The position numbers and the translations under genes were made by a program. A stretch of 50,528 bases of DNA from a virus. Positions 1-8,206 of this stretch are shown here, one piece after another. The stretch lies in the IMG/VR virus record IMGVR_UViG_3300025117_000087, positions 1-50,528 of that record. One strand, written 5' to 3'. The notes below the pieces were generated by a model that was given only the letters and a program-made list of their open reading frames with translations, did not search any database and had not been told where the DNA came from. Positions within the stretch are counted from its first letter, which is position 1. Each line of letters begins with the position of its first letter.

Positions 1-186
1 TACATCGGTTGTGAACAACAAGGGAAAAATCATGTTCCTGGAGGATTTGATATGTCTGGAAATCCTGTTTTTTATAGCGATAATTCCACTTATTATTATA
101 TAGCAGGTGTAATTTTATTGTTAATTTGTTTTTGGATATTATATAAAATGATAGTAAAAAAGGTTGATGTGAATCAAAAATTATGA
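1..186 (+). CDS. C-terminal part of small lipoprotein-like membrane protein (5' truncated by window edge)
   Basis: An open frame runs from the first base to a TGA at 184-186 and encodes 61 residues without a start. It begins with YIGCEQQ, which resembles the end of a lipoprotein signal (Cys preceded by I-G), followed by a polar stretch. A single hydrophobic segment (about residues 31-46, YIAGVILLLICFWILY) and a short lysine-rich tail come next. Its stop overlaps the start of the S24 gene (ATGA at 183-186), so the two are translationally coupled. The last 38 bases of the window start a signal-peptide-like frame that would fit as its missing N-terminus if one base lies between the two window ends. 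The function is unknown; a small envelope protein made by the lysogen (for example superinfection exclusion) is only a guess. Confidence 0.6.
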   Translation, partial: YIGCEQQGKNHVPGGFDMSGNPVFYSDNSTYYYIAGVILLLICFWILYKMIVKKVDVNQKL

Positions 187-800
187 AAGATTTTTCAAAA
201 TTAATAGACGCGGATCTACTCTCTCTCGCTCGTCAGCACTTTGTAAATTTTTCGATTGGCTTTAAATATTCAGGCTCGCTCCTCGACAAAATTTACCTGG
301 AATGTGAACGGCGGGATCCGGGAATTTACCAGCAAGCAATTGATGAAGCGTTGCCTATTATTGAGAAATTCGAACAATGGAAATTTGAACTCAGCCATGC
401 TGTAAAATATGACCTGGCAATCCACGAGCCTGAGCAGGTTTATTTAAAGTCAAAAAAGATAGACAAGGGTACCACCGAATTTGATGACATCAAAGATTAC
501 AAGTTGTTCAACGAGATTATTCATAAACACTGCATCCCTTTCTACGTTCACGGCGACAGCATGTCAGGTGCCGGTATCCATAACGGAGATGTGTTGATAG
601 TTGACAAACGCGATAAATCTTTTCATAATAAAATTGTAGTTGCTAAAATTTGGGATAGTTTTTTTGTTAAAAGATTTTTTCAAAATAACGGCACAGTAAA
701 ACTTCATTCCGAAAATTCCGAATATCAGGATATCGAGGTAACTGAGGACATGGGGATGGAAATAGTCGGAGTTGCCAAAAGAATTGTAAAGGACCTTTGA
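183..800 (+). CDS. S24-family (LexA/UmuD-like) peptidase-domain protein
   Basis: 205 aa. The C-terminal half shows the S24 serine-lysine signature: VHGDSM with candidate nucleophile Ser126, then GIHNGDVLIVD, then the block IVVAKIWDSFFVKRF with candidate general base Lys163. In this family the dyad carries out RecA-stimulated self-cleavage of repressors or UmuD-like proteins. The N-terminal 115 residues are helical-looking and charged, with no convincing helix-turn-helix. I see no Ala-Gly or Cys-Gly cleavage dipeptide in the expected place upstream of Ser126. It sits in the + strand lysogeny operon between a small membrane gene and a secreted nuclease, while the probable DNA-binding repressor (50078) is a separate protein without a peptidase domain. 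It may act in SOS sensing or as a partner of that repressor; this is inference. Confidence 0.75.
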   Translation: MKDFSKLIDADLLSLARQHFVNFSIGFKYSGSLLDKIYLECERRDPGIYQQAIDEALPIIEKFEQWKFELSHAVKYDLAIHEPEQVYLKSKKIDKGTTEFDDIKDYKLFNEIIHKHCIPFYVHGDSMSGAGIHNGDVLIVDKRDKSFHNKIVVAKIWDSFFVKRFFQNNGTVKLHSENSEYQDIEVTEDMGMEIVGVAKRIVKDL

Positions 801-801
801 T

Positions 802-1251
802 ATGAAGTTTTCATTGCTTATAATTTTAATTGCCATTTATTCGTGTTCAACACCCAGTGAATGCAACTGTCCGGATAATCCGCTCATTGATTATAATACC
901 GAAGTGCTTGTTGAACGCGTGATAGATGGAGATACTTTTACGATTATGGTTCAAGATGATGAATTCAGTATCCGTGTACTTGGAATAGATTGTTTTGAAA
1001 CAAAGCATAATGACCGGTTAAAAGACCAGGCAGAGAAGGCAGGAATTAGTGAAGATTCAGCTTATAGCCTGGGACAAATCGCAAAGAAGCTGGCAGATTC
1101 GTTGTTATCTGGAAACAAGGTTATTATCAAACGCGATGAAGATGAAGATAATTTTGATACTTATAATCGGCTTTTGAGATGGGTAATAATTAATAATTTG
1201 AAATTGGATTCGATAATGCTCACCAGAAATTTAGCATTGAAATTAGACTAA
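802..1251 (+). CDS. Lipoprotein thermonuclease-like protein (SNase fold)
   Basis: 149 aa. Residues 1-14 are a lipoprotein signal ending IAIYS before Cys15. The rest matches the staphylococcal nuclease family: VERVIDGDTF (37-46), IRVLGIDCFE with Arg58, Asp63 and Glu66 at catalytic positions, and YNR with Arg123 at the second catalytic arginine. The family cuts DNA and RNA with Ca2+. A lipidated form would face the periplasm or outer membrane. It starts one base after the S24 gene stop and is co-oriented with repressor and integrase, so it is probably expressed in the lysogen as a cargo gene. Degrading incoming foreign DNA at the envelope is an attractive but untested role. Confidence 0.8.
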   Translation: MKFSLLIILIAIYSCSTPSECNCPDNPLIDYNTEVLVERVIDGDTFTIMVQDDEFSIRVLGIDCFETKHNDRLKDQAEKAGISEDSAYSLGQIAKKLADSLLSGNKVIIKRDEDEDNFDTYNRLLRWVIINNLKLDSIMLTRNLALKLD

Positions 1252-1317
1252 AAACTACAGTTTCCTTCCTGAATCCTTACTCAAGAATATTTTATTATTT
1301 GATATTTAAGAAGTTAG

Positions 1318-1341
1318 TCGGCGTGGCCGGATTTGAACCGG
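1318..1341 (-). other. Attachment-site core: 3' fragment of a tRNA gene
   Basis: On the - strand this segment reads as the last part of a tRNA: four bases of the T-stem 5' side (CCGG), the T-loop TTCAAAT, the T-stem 3' side CCGGC, an acceptor strand CACGCCG and discriminator A. The match to tRNA structure ends at 1341: base 1342 gives a T where pairing with C65 needs G, and there is no anticodon or D arm beyond. A 3' tRNA fragment 140 bases from a tyrosine integrase gene is the usual form of a phage attP (or attL/attR) core. The implied host tRNA has an acceptor 5' strand CGGCGTG; its amino acid cannot be told. Confidence 0.75.
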
Positions 1342-1343
1342 AA

Positions 1344-1392
1344 ATATGAATATCACTTCATTGTATTAATAACTTAATACTAACATTCATAT
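1344..1392. repeat. Nested inverted repeats beside the attachment core
   Basis: Outer arms ATATGAAT (1344-1351) and ATTCATAT (1385-1392) enclose inner arms GTATTAA (1363-1369) and TTAATAC (1374-1380). Both pairs are perfect. The element begins three bases from the tRNA-derived core, so it may be a recombinase or accessory-factor binding structure, or an AT-rich cruciform. There is no T-run that would make it a terminator. Confidence 0.55.
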
Positions 1393-1406
1393 ATATTCTT
1401 TATTTG

Positions 1407-1459
1407 TTGACATTTTTGTTATTTTTGTGTGATGTTATTATTATGTTATTAATGTTATT
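1407..1459 (+). promoter_or_regulatory. Candidate integrase promoter region with four TGTTATT repeats
   Basis: TTGACA at 1407-1412 could be a -35 element; the -10 at the right spacing (1430-1436) is weak. Four direct copies of TGTTATT lie at 1417-1423, 1433-1439, 1444-1450 and 1453-1459, just upstream of the integrase start at 1482. They could be arm-type integrase or excisionase sites, or operators. The same 7-mer core (TTGTTAT) recurs in an inverted arrangement at 49701-49739. Confidence 0.4.
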
Positions 1460-1481
1460 TCCTTACTTAAAGTTTACTTGA

Positions 1482-2528
1482 ATGAAATCTGCTGTATCGA
1501 AATCAAAACATGTTATTCTCAGACGTAAAGAAATAAAATCGGGATTTTCATTGTACCTTGATATTAATTTTGGTGGTCAGCAATGGTACGAATTTTTAAA
1601 AATCTATATTTCAAAAAGAGGAAATACACCTGAAGATAAATTTAGTCTGCAATTAGCAGAAAGAATCAAGGCAAAACGGATAATACATTTACAATCGGCA
1701 TATCTGAATGAGCCTGACCTGGTCAATCAGAATATTAATTTTATTGTTTATTTCGAACAATTGACAATTAAAAAAAAACGCAAAGCCTGGAACAATACAT
1801 TGTCTCATCTCAAAAAATTTTCAAATAAGATGCCGCTTTTAAAAAACATTAATCCTAAGTGGCTCGATAATTTTAAAAATTATTTATTAGAAAGAATGGC
1901 TGTAAATTCTGTCGCAACTTATTTTGAATGTATAAATGCTGCATTCAATCAAGCCGTCAGGGATGATTTGATTCTTTTTAATCCATGCATGAAAATTGAC
2001 AGGCCTAAGAAAAAAAGTGTAATTAAAATTTATTTAACTGTTGATGAACTCAAATTGCTCGATACTACAGAATGTAAGAATCCGGAAACTAAACGCGCAT
2101 TTTTATTCTCATGTTTTACAGGCCTGAGAAATGGGGATATAAGAAGATTAAAATATAAAAACATTGAAAATGGTAATATCGTATTTAGACAAGGCAAAAC
2201 GAAGGCTGTCGAATATATACCACTATCGAACCAGGCAAAAAAATATTTAAATAACTCACAAAATCCTAACGAATTAATATTCAAACTTATAAGTGATAAA
2301 AGAACTTCTTACCATTTGAGAGACTGGATGCAAGAAGCGGGGATAAACAAGCATGTTACATTCCATTCTGCACGTCATACTTTTGCTACGTTGGCTTTGA
2401 CTTATGGAGTTGATTTATATACCGTAAGCAAACTGCTGGGACATGCTGACATTAAAACTACTCAAGTTTATGCTAAAATTATAGATGAGAAAAAGAAAAA
2501 AGCAGTAGAACAATTGCCGGAATTTTAA
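1482..2528 (+). CDS. int: Tyrosine-family site-specific integrase
   Basis: 348 aa, normal size for a phage tyrosine recombinase. The N-terminal ~75 residues form an arm-binding type domain, residues ~85-170 a SAM-like core-binding domain, and ~180-348 the catalytic domain. The catalytic set is visible: Arg216 in TGLRNGD, His295 and Arg298 in HSARHTF, His321 in LLGHAD, and nucleophile Tyr330 in QVYAKI. It catalyses integration and excision between attP and a host tRNA gene, and the tRNA-like core lies just upstream at 1318-1341. It is the last gene of the + strand lysogeny operon. Its stop overlaps the stop of the convergent tape-measure gene by four bases and no terminator separates them. Confidence 0.95.
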   Translation: MKSAVSKSKHVILRRKEIKSGFSLYLDINFGGQQWYEFLKIYISKRGNTPEDKFSLQLAERIKAKRIIHLQSAYLNEPDLVNQNINFIVYFEQLTIKKKRKAWNNTLSHLKKFSNKMPLLKNINPKWLDNFKNYLLERMAVNSVATYFECINAAFNQAVRDDLILFNPCMKIDRPKKKSVIKIYLTVDELKLLDTTECKNPETKRAFLFSCFTGLRNGDIRRLKYKNIENGNIVFRQGKTKAVEYIPLSNQAKKYLNNSQNPNELIFKLISDKRTSYHLRDWMQEAGINKHVTFHSARHTFATLALTYGVDLYTVSKLLGHADIKTTQVYAKIIDEKKKKAVEQLPEF

Positions 2529-5500
2529 GTCCTGTTTCTTTGCTCTGCTCTTCTGGCTGCACGGTTGTTGGCGTTGTAAATAGTCTCATCACCAACGATA
2601 ATTTTTATATTCCGGACAGCATCTTCGACTGATTGAAGGGCACCCAATATCTCATTAGAAGTTTTAATTGAAGTTTCGCTTTTTATAATATTGACCGGGG
2701 ACTTGCTCATTTTTGAGCTATCTGCAATTTCAATGGCATTAGCTAAAATATCCCTGAACATATTTGTATTTAAAACAATTTCCGGATTATATACGCTGTC
2801 CCCGATGAGTGCCAATTCAGGTTCATTAATAAAACCGCTGCCACCTGCATACGATTTTAACTTTATTTCATAATGTAAATTTTTCTGATTGAATTCTTCC
2901 GGCGTGATACCGCCTGCAAAATAAACTTTTTTTAGTTTTTCGTTCTCAGAGTAATTCTTCGCAAAATCAATTATATTTTCATATTTAAATTCAGTTCCTT
3001 CAAATAATGGATGTAGTTCATCTATAGATTCAATCAACGTTCCAATACTATTTATTAAATGTTTAATCGGCGTTTCAAAGCGATATTCTTCAGGCACAAG
3101 ATTGGACATTAATCCAAGCACATCCCCTATGACCTGGCTTACAAGTAATCGTATGTCCGGATCACGAACAAGCCATTCTGCATTCTTGCCAGGTATAACC
3201 CGGGAAGCATCACCTACAACGGTCATTGTTGGACCTTCAAATTTTGCGCCGGTTGCTAATGATTGAACTCCACTTTCAGCTACAGCCAAAGCGGTATAAA
3301 GTGCAGCAGCCAAACCTGCAAACGTTAAAAATCCAACAAGAGACTTGCTCGCTAATTCTTTGCCTAAAATTTCAACAAGTAAAATCGGAACCAAAGCCCT
3401 TAACCCTTTTAATGCTGCCAGAACGAATTCTTTAGTTCCACCTTTTGTGTCTGCTATTACTTGACCGATAGACGCCCCAAAACTGGTGGCGATTTGTGCG
3501 GCATTTTCTTCAAATACCTGTGATAAGTTTTCAAAAGTTATTCCCAAATCCGTAATATTGCCTTCGGCATCAACGGTAAATTTTACCATCGAAGCTATCA
3601 TTTCGTCTATGACGGTATCGAGAGCAGGCTGTAAATTCTTGATGAATTCAACCTGCTTTGCTAATAATTCTTCTCTCTTTTTTTGCTCTTTTTCTAAATT
3701 TTTGGTTCGTTTTTGCTCAGACTTGTCATATTCCTGCTCTGCTTTTGTAAGATATTTTTCGTCAACTTCTAATAGCTTGGCAGCAGAAAGAGATTTTTGG
3801 TTCTCAATTTGCTCATTGATATTTTCGATTATTGCCTGTTTTTCTTTTTGAGTCAGGTCTTCATTTTTGGTTATTGCTTCTTTTTCACGGTTGAGAGCTG
3901 TTAGCTTTTCAGTAAGGGAACGCTCTATTTGTGTTTTTTGTAATAAAAATTCATCTTCAATCTGGGATTCCAACAAATCAAGCAAACTGGCTTTTAATTT
4001 GTCGGCAGCATCTTGCTTGAGCTTGTTTATTCGTTCTTGCTTGTCTTTAGCTTTTTTGATTTCATCCTCAGGTGGAGGCTCCTCGATTGTTTCTTCATCC
4101 AAACCTGTAGGTGTCGTAACTTTTATTTCACCTTTTATTGTACCAAGCTTCTTTTCGATTACTTGCTTTATCGCATCAACTTTTTCAGATAAATTTTTAG
4201 CCTGGGTGGGACCTATTAATTTCCCGATTGTACCTTCGAGCGATAAAGCTCCTAATATTTTGTTGTAAGCAAGCTCAAGTTCATTTATGTTTTTCGCGTT
4301 TGTTATTTCATCTATATATTTTTTGTAGAATTTTTTGGCTGCATCCACACTTACAGTCTCACCATCAAATGCACTTTTGAAAAAGTTAACTATGCTGGTT
4401 GCAGCACCCGATAAAAATTTGTCGTTCAATAAATTAATACTGAATCCTTCCGCAGCGGTTTGGAAAAATGTTTCGCGGGCATCTATGACTTCTGCAGCTA
4501 TCCTGGTTTCAATGTTTTTTTGCAGTTCACCGGAATATTTCAGATACTGCTCTCGCAAATTGAATATTTGGTTCGTAGTATTGAAAGCAGAATTTTTTAA
4601 CAAGTCCAATTCACTCCTAAAATCTTTCGTACTGCCTATTACATCGGGATAAATTGATTTTAACTGACCCTGAACTTCCTTGAATCTGTTTTGCTCATCG
4701 GCTGTTAATTTTGACTTGCTGCCAAGTTCTTCGTATTCCCTTATTAATTTAGCTTGCAGGCTGTCCTGTTTCTCAGCTTCGCTCGATACCTTACCCATTG
4801 CATCCCTGACATCATTCGCAACCTCAGCATAGCCTTTTGAGGCATCTACGGCATCGGGATATTGCTGTGTGAGTTTATTTAAGATGCTCCAATATCTATC
4901 GGAATGCTGTCCTGTTTTCTCTTCCGAAGCTCCCAGCTTTTCAAATTCGTCAACCAAAGTAGTATTTGACTGAGCAAGTTTTATTTTCGCTGCGGTCAAA
5001 TCAATTTGCTTTTGTTTCAGGTCCTCAGCAGCCTTTGCATCTTCTAATTGTGTTTTTGCAGCATCGGCTGACGATTGATTTAATGTTTTCAAAACGCCGA
5101 TTAAAGTAATTGCACCGGCAATCGCTAGAAAGAATGGATTAGTTAATAAAGCTTTCGACAAGGCTCCAAACGATGTGGATGTAGCACCCAGGGCAGGCGC
5201 TAATTTAGTAGCCAGTGAAGATGCGAAATTTTTAATTGTATTTGTAGGAAGAATCTGTCCAAGTCCGCCAAGTCCTACCATCGTAGGCCCCATTTTTTCC
5301 AATACACTTAAAGCAACCGTTCCGGATTGTCCTAATAATTTAAATCCGGATTGAAAAATTCCACTTATTTTTTTCATAATAAGGGATGATTGGTTGGCAA
5401 TTCCCTGGCTGGCGACCTCAAAAGCCTGAGCCGCTACATTATTTTCAATGTCTGCCAAAACACCACTGTAAAAGTCTTTAGTCCTGGCAAAATTATCACC

Positions 5501-6541
5501 TGTTAGTTGAAGTATAGCGTTTGCAGCCTCGATTCTTCCGGTTGCTTCAGGTAAAGTTTGACCTGCCTTGGCAGCAACCTTCCTTATTTCCTCGAGAGTG
5601 TTAATCAAACCGCCACCCGCAGCCGGTGATTTCTTTAACATTACCTGGAATTCTTCAAGAGACCTGCCCTGGTCTTTCAAAGCTTTATTTAATCCCGGAG
5701 CACCCTTTTGAATGAGAACTAAAGCGGCACGAATTTGTGTGGCAGCCTGAGCCGTGGGAGTTCCCATCGTAGTCATTGCTGCAATCGCAGACGACATTTC
5801 CTCGAAGCTTACTTTCGTAGCGGCAGCCATAGGAAGCCAAGTAGAAGTTGTGGCTGCCAGTTCTTCGAATGTAGTTTTACCCAGTTTTATTGCTGAAAAA
5901 GTGGCATTAGAGAACAAATTGATTTTTTCAACACCGACACCATAAGCATTAAGAGCCGATGAATAATAATCAACTGCAGTGGTAGTGTCGGCTAATCCTG
6001 TTAAAGCGTCCTGCGAGGCTACTTTAACAAACTTCATGACCTCTTCGTTCGTTTTTCCGATGCCTGCGGATACTGCCTGGTAAGCGGCTTCAGCTAAAGC
6101 TGCTGAACTATCGGTAGATTCTTTGGATAATTCTCCTATTAGTCCGTAAAATTCATTAAAATCACGGCCGCTGCCAACTAAAATAGAGCCAATATTACGA
6201 ACTTGTTTGTCAAATTCAATGTATGGACCCGAGAAAACTGATAACGATGATGTGAGAGTATTTACTGCCGTAGAAATTTGATTGAAAGCAAATGCTGACC
6301 TTAATTTGTCGCCTTTTTTGACTAAATTATCAACAACTTTAGGCATATTTCCAAGTTCGGTATTTGTTTTTCGAACTTCGTCATCAATTTTTGAAAATTC
6401 TGCCTGGAGTTTATTGACATCGAGCAGCTTGATATCGCGTCCCATATCTCCAAGTGAGCTTTTGATAGCAAGGAGAATGACATTGAGCTTCTTAACATCA
6501 ATGTCGGGTGTTAATTTTAATTTGATATTTAGTTCAGGCAA
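2525..6541 (-). CDS. Tail tape measure protein
   Basis: 1338 aa, the largest gene. Residues ~80-360 match the TP901-type tape-measure core (pattern around ELSKESTDSSAALAEAAYQA and NAYGVGVEKI). A hydrophobic segment follows at ~465-490, then long charged coiled coil (~780-960), another hydrophobic region (~1045-1090) and a C-terminal domain. It sets tail length and is threaded through the tail tube. About 1.5 angstrom per residue suggests a tail near 200 nm, and no sheath gene is seen, so a non-contractile tail is likely. No ATG precedes the conserved N-terminus; the frame opens with a TTG at 6541 overlapping the end of the frameshifted chaperone frame, so coupled translation is likely. It ends the leftward late operon, whereas in most siphophages the hub and fibre genes follow it. 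Confidence 0.92.
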   Translation of the reverse strand: MPELNIKLKLTPDIDVKKLNVILLAIKSSLGDMGRDIKLLDVNKLQAEFSKIDDEVRKTNTELGNMPKVVDNLVKKGDKLRSAFAFNQISTAVNTLTSSLSVFSGPYIEFDKQVRNIGSILVGSGRDFNEFYGLIGELSKESTDSSAALAEAAYQAVSAGIGKTNEEVMKFVKVASQDALTGLADTTTAVDYYSSALNAYGVGVEKINLFSNATFSAIKLGKTTFEELAATTSTWLPMAAATKVSFEEMSSAIAAMTTMGTPTAQAATQIRAALVLIQKGAPGLNKALKDQGRSLEEFQVMLKKSPAAGGGLINTLEEIRKVAAKAGQTLPEATGRIEAANAILQLTGDNFARTKDFYSGVLADIENNVAAQAFEVASQGIANQSSLIMKKISGIFQSGFKLLGQSGTVALSVLEKMGPTMVGLGGLGQILPTNTIKNFASSLATKLAPALGATSTSFGALSKALLTNPFFLAIAGAITLIGVLKTLNQSSADAAKTQLEDAKAAEDLKQKQIDLTAAKIKLAQSNTTLVDEFEKLGASEEKTGQHSDRYWSILNKLTQQYPDAVDASKGYAEVANDVRDAMGKVSSEAEKQDSLQAKLIREYEELGSKSKLTADEQNRFKEVQGQLKSIYPDVIGSTKDFRSELDLLKNSAFNTTNQIFNLREQYLKYSGELQKNIETRIAAEVIDARETFFQTAAEGFSINLLNDKFLSGAATSIVNFFKSAFDGETVSVDAAKKFYKKYIDEITNAKNINELELAYNKILGALSLEGTIGKLIGPTQAKNLSEKVDAIKQVIEKKLGTIKGEIKVTTPTGLDEETIEEPPPEDEIKKAKDKQERINKLKQDAADKLKASLLDLLESQIEDEFLLQKTQIERSLTEKLTALNREKEAITKNEDLTQKEKQAIIENINEQIENQKSLSAAKLLEVDEKYLTKAEQEYDKSEQKRTKNLEKEQKKREELLAKQVEFIKNLQPALDTVIDEMIASMVKFTVDAEGNITDLGITFENLSQVFEENAAQIATSFGASIGQVIADTKGGTKEFVLAALKGLRALVPILLVEILGKELASKSLVGFLTFAGLAAALYTALAVAESGVQSLATGAKFEGPTMTVVGDASRVIPGKNAEWLVRDPDIRLLVSQVIGDVLGLMSNLVPEEYRFETPIKHLINSIGTLIESIDELHPLFEGTEFKYENIIDFAKNYSENEKLKKVYFAGGITPEEFNQKNLHYEIKLKSYAGGSGFINEPELALIGDSVYNPEIVLNTNMFRDILANAIEIADSSKMSKSPVNIIKSETSIKTSNEILGALQSVEDAVRNIKIIVGDETIYNANNRAARRAEQRNRT

Positions 6542-6746
6542 CTAATGGACCTTGTAAAAGTTGATATTCAATTAATTCTATAAACTCATAAACCGGATAT
6601 TGCAATATTTCTCTCCGGCTAACCTTCTCAACATTGGCAGCAATGAATATTAAGTTATATGTATAGGCTTCACGCAATTTATTATCGAAATATTTATTGC
6701 TGTAAAATTCTTTTCTTAAGTCTTCCCAACTGGCGTAGAGTTTAAC
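6534..6746 (-). CDS. Tail assembly chaperone T-like extension, -1 frame of the upstream gene
   Basis: Between the stop of the 6716 gene and the tape measure start, the -1 frame stays open for about 68 codons and encodes a normal-looking sequence (begins LYASWEDLRKEFYSNK, ends EYQLLQGPLVA, stop at 6534-6536). It has no start codon of its own. This is the layout of lambda G/GT and related tail chaperones, where a fraction of ribosomes shifts -1 near the end of G and makes a fusion. A candidate slip site G_TTA_AAC is at 6740-6746, nine codons before the 0-frame stop. The frame and gene order are seen; the frameshift itself is inferred from family practice. Confidence 0.75.
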   Translation of the reverse strand, partial: VKLYASWEDLRKEFYSNKYFDNKLREAYTYNLIFIAANVEKVSRREILQYPVYEFIELIEYQLLQGPLVA

Positions 6747-7291
6747 TGGACCGCCGCGTCTATCAGCATTTTTGCGATTTTTGGGTCTTCCTTTGTTAAT
6801 TTCGTCAACACGCTGGTTATATCTCCTAATCGCTCTATCGAAGCGAGTGACAACGTGTTTGTATTGTAAAAAAAATCGGACTTACACCTCATCAGTTTTT
6901 CAAATTCAACCTTCCCCCTGATTTTATCGAGCAGGGAAAATGAGGATACTTTTGTAGAATTATAAGGCTCGTATTCATCTTCAGCAGTTTGTTTGCAGAG
7001 TATTGCCGCGTAAAAATGCCTTTCGGTTTCGCGGGCTGCAGCAATTGAAACTTCCATGTCTGTTTGAGGAATATTTTTCAACTGTTCCTGGTGCAATTCG
7101 ATGAACTTCATCGCCTGGAATATCCGGGCTGGAGTGAGTATATCGAATTTGTAAATATAAACATCCGTACTGCCGTCTTTATTTTTAACTTTAAAAACTT
7201 CTTCCACTCCGTCAGAGAGCTCGTCCGGATTAACAGTTTCGGTTTCCGGAATATCAGGATTATCCGAATCAATTATTACTTCATCATTCAT
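6716..7291 (-). CDS. Tail assembly chaperone, G-like
   Basis: 191 aa. It has an acidic, proline-containing N-terminus (residues 1-35), then a mostly helical domain with no recognised motif. Assignment rests on size, on its place directly upstream of the tape measure, and on the open -1 frame that overlaps its last codons and continues to the tape measure start. Tail chaperones of this type coat the tape measure until the tube polymerises and are not in the finished virion. The 0-frame protein ends VGKT at 6716. Confidence 0.65.
   Translation of the reverse strand: MNDEVIIDSDNPDIPETETVNPDELSDGVEEVFKVKNKDGSTDVYIYKFDILTPARIFQAMKFIELHQEQLKNIPQTDMEVSIAAARETERHFYAAILCKQTAEDEYEPYNSTKVSSFSLLDKIRGKVEFEKLMRCKSDFFYNTNTLSLASIERLGDITSVLTKLTKEDPKIAKMLIDAAVQLNSTPVGKT
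6740..6746 (-). promoter_or_regulatory. Candidate -1 ribosomal frameshift site (GTTAAAC)
   Basis: In the reading frame of the upstream chaperone gene the codons are CAG TTA AAC TCT. The heptamer G_TTA_AAC allows A-site re-pairing from AAC to AAA, and the same heptamer is a known slippery site in nidoviruses. The -1 frame is open from here to the tape measure start. No other X_XXY_YYZ heptamer is visible in the overlap. Confidence 0.5.
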
Positions 7292-7324
7292 ATAAAAAAA
7301 CTCCTAATTGTTTGTTGTAAAATA

Positions 7325-7816
7325 TTACCATAAAGAATGTTGATTTATTACTTTTTGCCATTTTGCAGACTCGACAAAATCAATCGAGACTGTACGCTGT
7401 ATCGAAATCACCAGCGCCGGCTGAGTTTCGTCATAAGTAATTTCGAGATTGACATCTGTCAGGTCTATTGTCAGGGCTGTAGCCGGATTGCTCGTATCTA
7501 TAAAAATGACGTCTGTAGATTTCAGAGGACTTCGCAAAGAAAAAGAACAGCCATTTATATTTTTGTTGATTATCCGCTCGAAAGTTTCACGCATATCGCC
7601 ATAGTTGCTTTGAATTATCCGTGCCTGAACTTCGATTTTGTAAGCAACAGGAGTCTTGCCTCCTTCGTCATTATCACGCAGAATAGGCTTTATGACTAAA
7701 ACCGAATTATCTTCTAAGTATTGAAAAGAATGCCATTCAGCATCGTAATACAAAAGGGCTTCATCTATCGGGATGTGCTTGAATTCGGTAACATTATTAT
7801 AAAGATGGTTTGCCAT
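7325..7816 (-). CDS. Hypothetical tail protein
   Basis: 163 aa with no family recognised. It is rich in beta-type alternation (VLVIKPILRD, KIEVQARIIQ, VNLEITYDET, LVISIQRTVS), as expected of a beta-sandwich or barrel structural protein. It lies between a hub-like protein and the tail chaperones, so a tail tube, tail terminator or completion role is possible. The ATG at 7816 is three bases past the stop of the upstream gene. Confidence 0.6.
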   Translation of the reverse strand: MANHLYNNVTEFKHIPIDEALLYYDAEWHSFQYLEDNSVLVIKPILRDNDEGGKTPVAYKIEVQARIIQSNYGDMRETFERIINKNINGCSFSLRSPLKSTDVIFIDTSNPATALTIDLTDVNLEITYDETQPALVISIQRTVSIDFVESAKWQKVINQHSLW

Positions 7817-7819
7817 ATT

Positions 7820-8206
7820 CTAATCCGGATTCTTTTGCAATAAAGTCATTTTAATTTCCTGCAAATTTTTATTCCCCTCGATATCTTCAAACGGGATATC
7901 GCCTGCCTCTTTCAAGTCAACAACAACTTCGGATGTCCAGTTATCAAGGCTGTACTTCCAGGCTGAAGCTGTAAAGAAATTTTCGATATATGTTTTTTTG
8001 CTTGCCTGGTATAGCTCATTAGCACTGATGATAACGAGAGCATTGTTCGATTTCACAGCCAGTTTGTGTTGAAAAAGAATGCTACGCAAAGTGCTGCCCT
8101 GGATAGATTCTCTCGTTTTGTATTTTTTAAAATAAAGAGTTTTGAAAGAATCCGCAGATTCTGTCAGCCACTTGTCATTGCTATATTTTAAATAAAGTGT
8201 AACCAT
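7820..8206 (-). CDS. Hypothetical tail-module protein
   Basis: 128 aa, no family recognised. It has mixed alpha/beta character with a lysine-rich N-terminal half and an acidic stretch near residues 95-110. The ATG at 8206 shares its A with the stop of the upstream hub-like gene, indicating translational coupling, and the next gene starts three bases on. Position suggests a virion or assembly role in the tail. Confidence 0.55.
   Translation of the reverse strand: MVTLYLKYSNDKWLTESADSFKTLYFKKYKTRESIQGSTLRSILFQHKLAVKSNNALVIISANELYQASKKTYIENFFTASAWKYSLDNWTSEVVVDLKEAGDIPFEDIEGNKNLQEIKMTLLQKNPD

Noticed and set aside
564-836. 90-aa - strand frame over the S24 gene end
   Set aside because: Antisense to a gene with clear family motifs; no supporting features.
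1318-1341. Functional tRNA gene at the attachment core
   Set aside because: Only the T-arm and acceptor 3' strand are present; no anticodon or D-arm follows beyond 1341.
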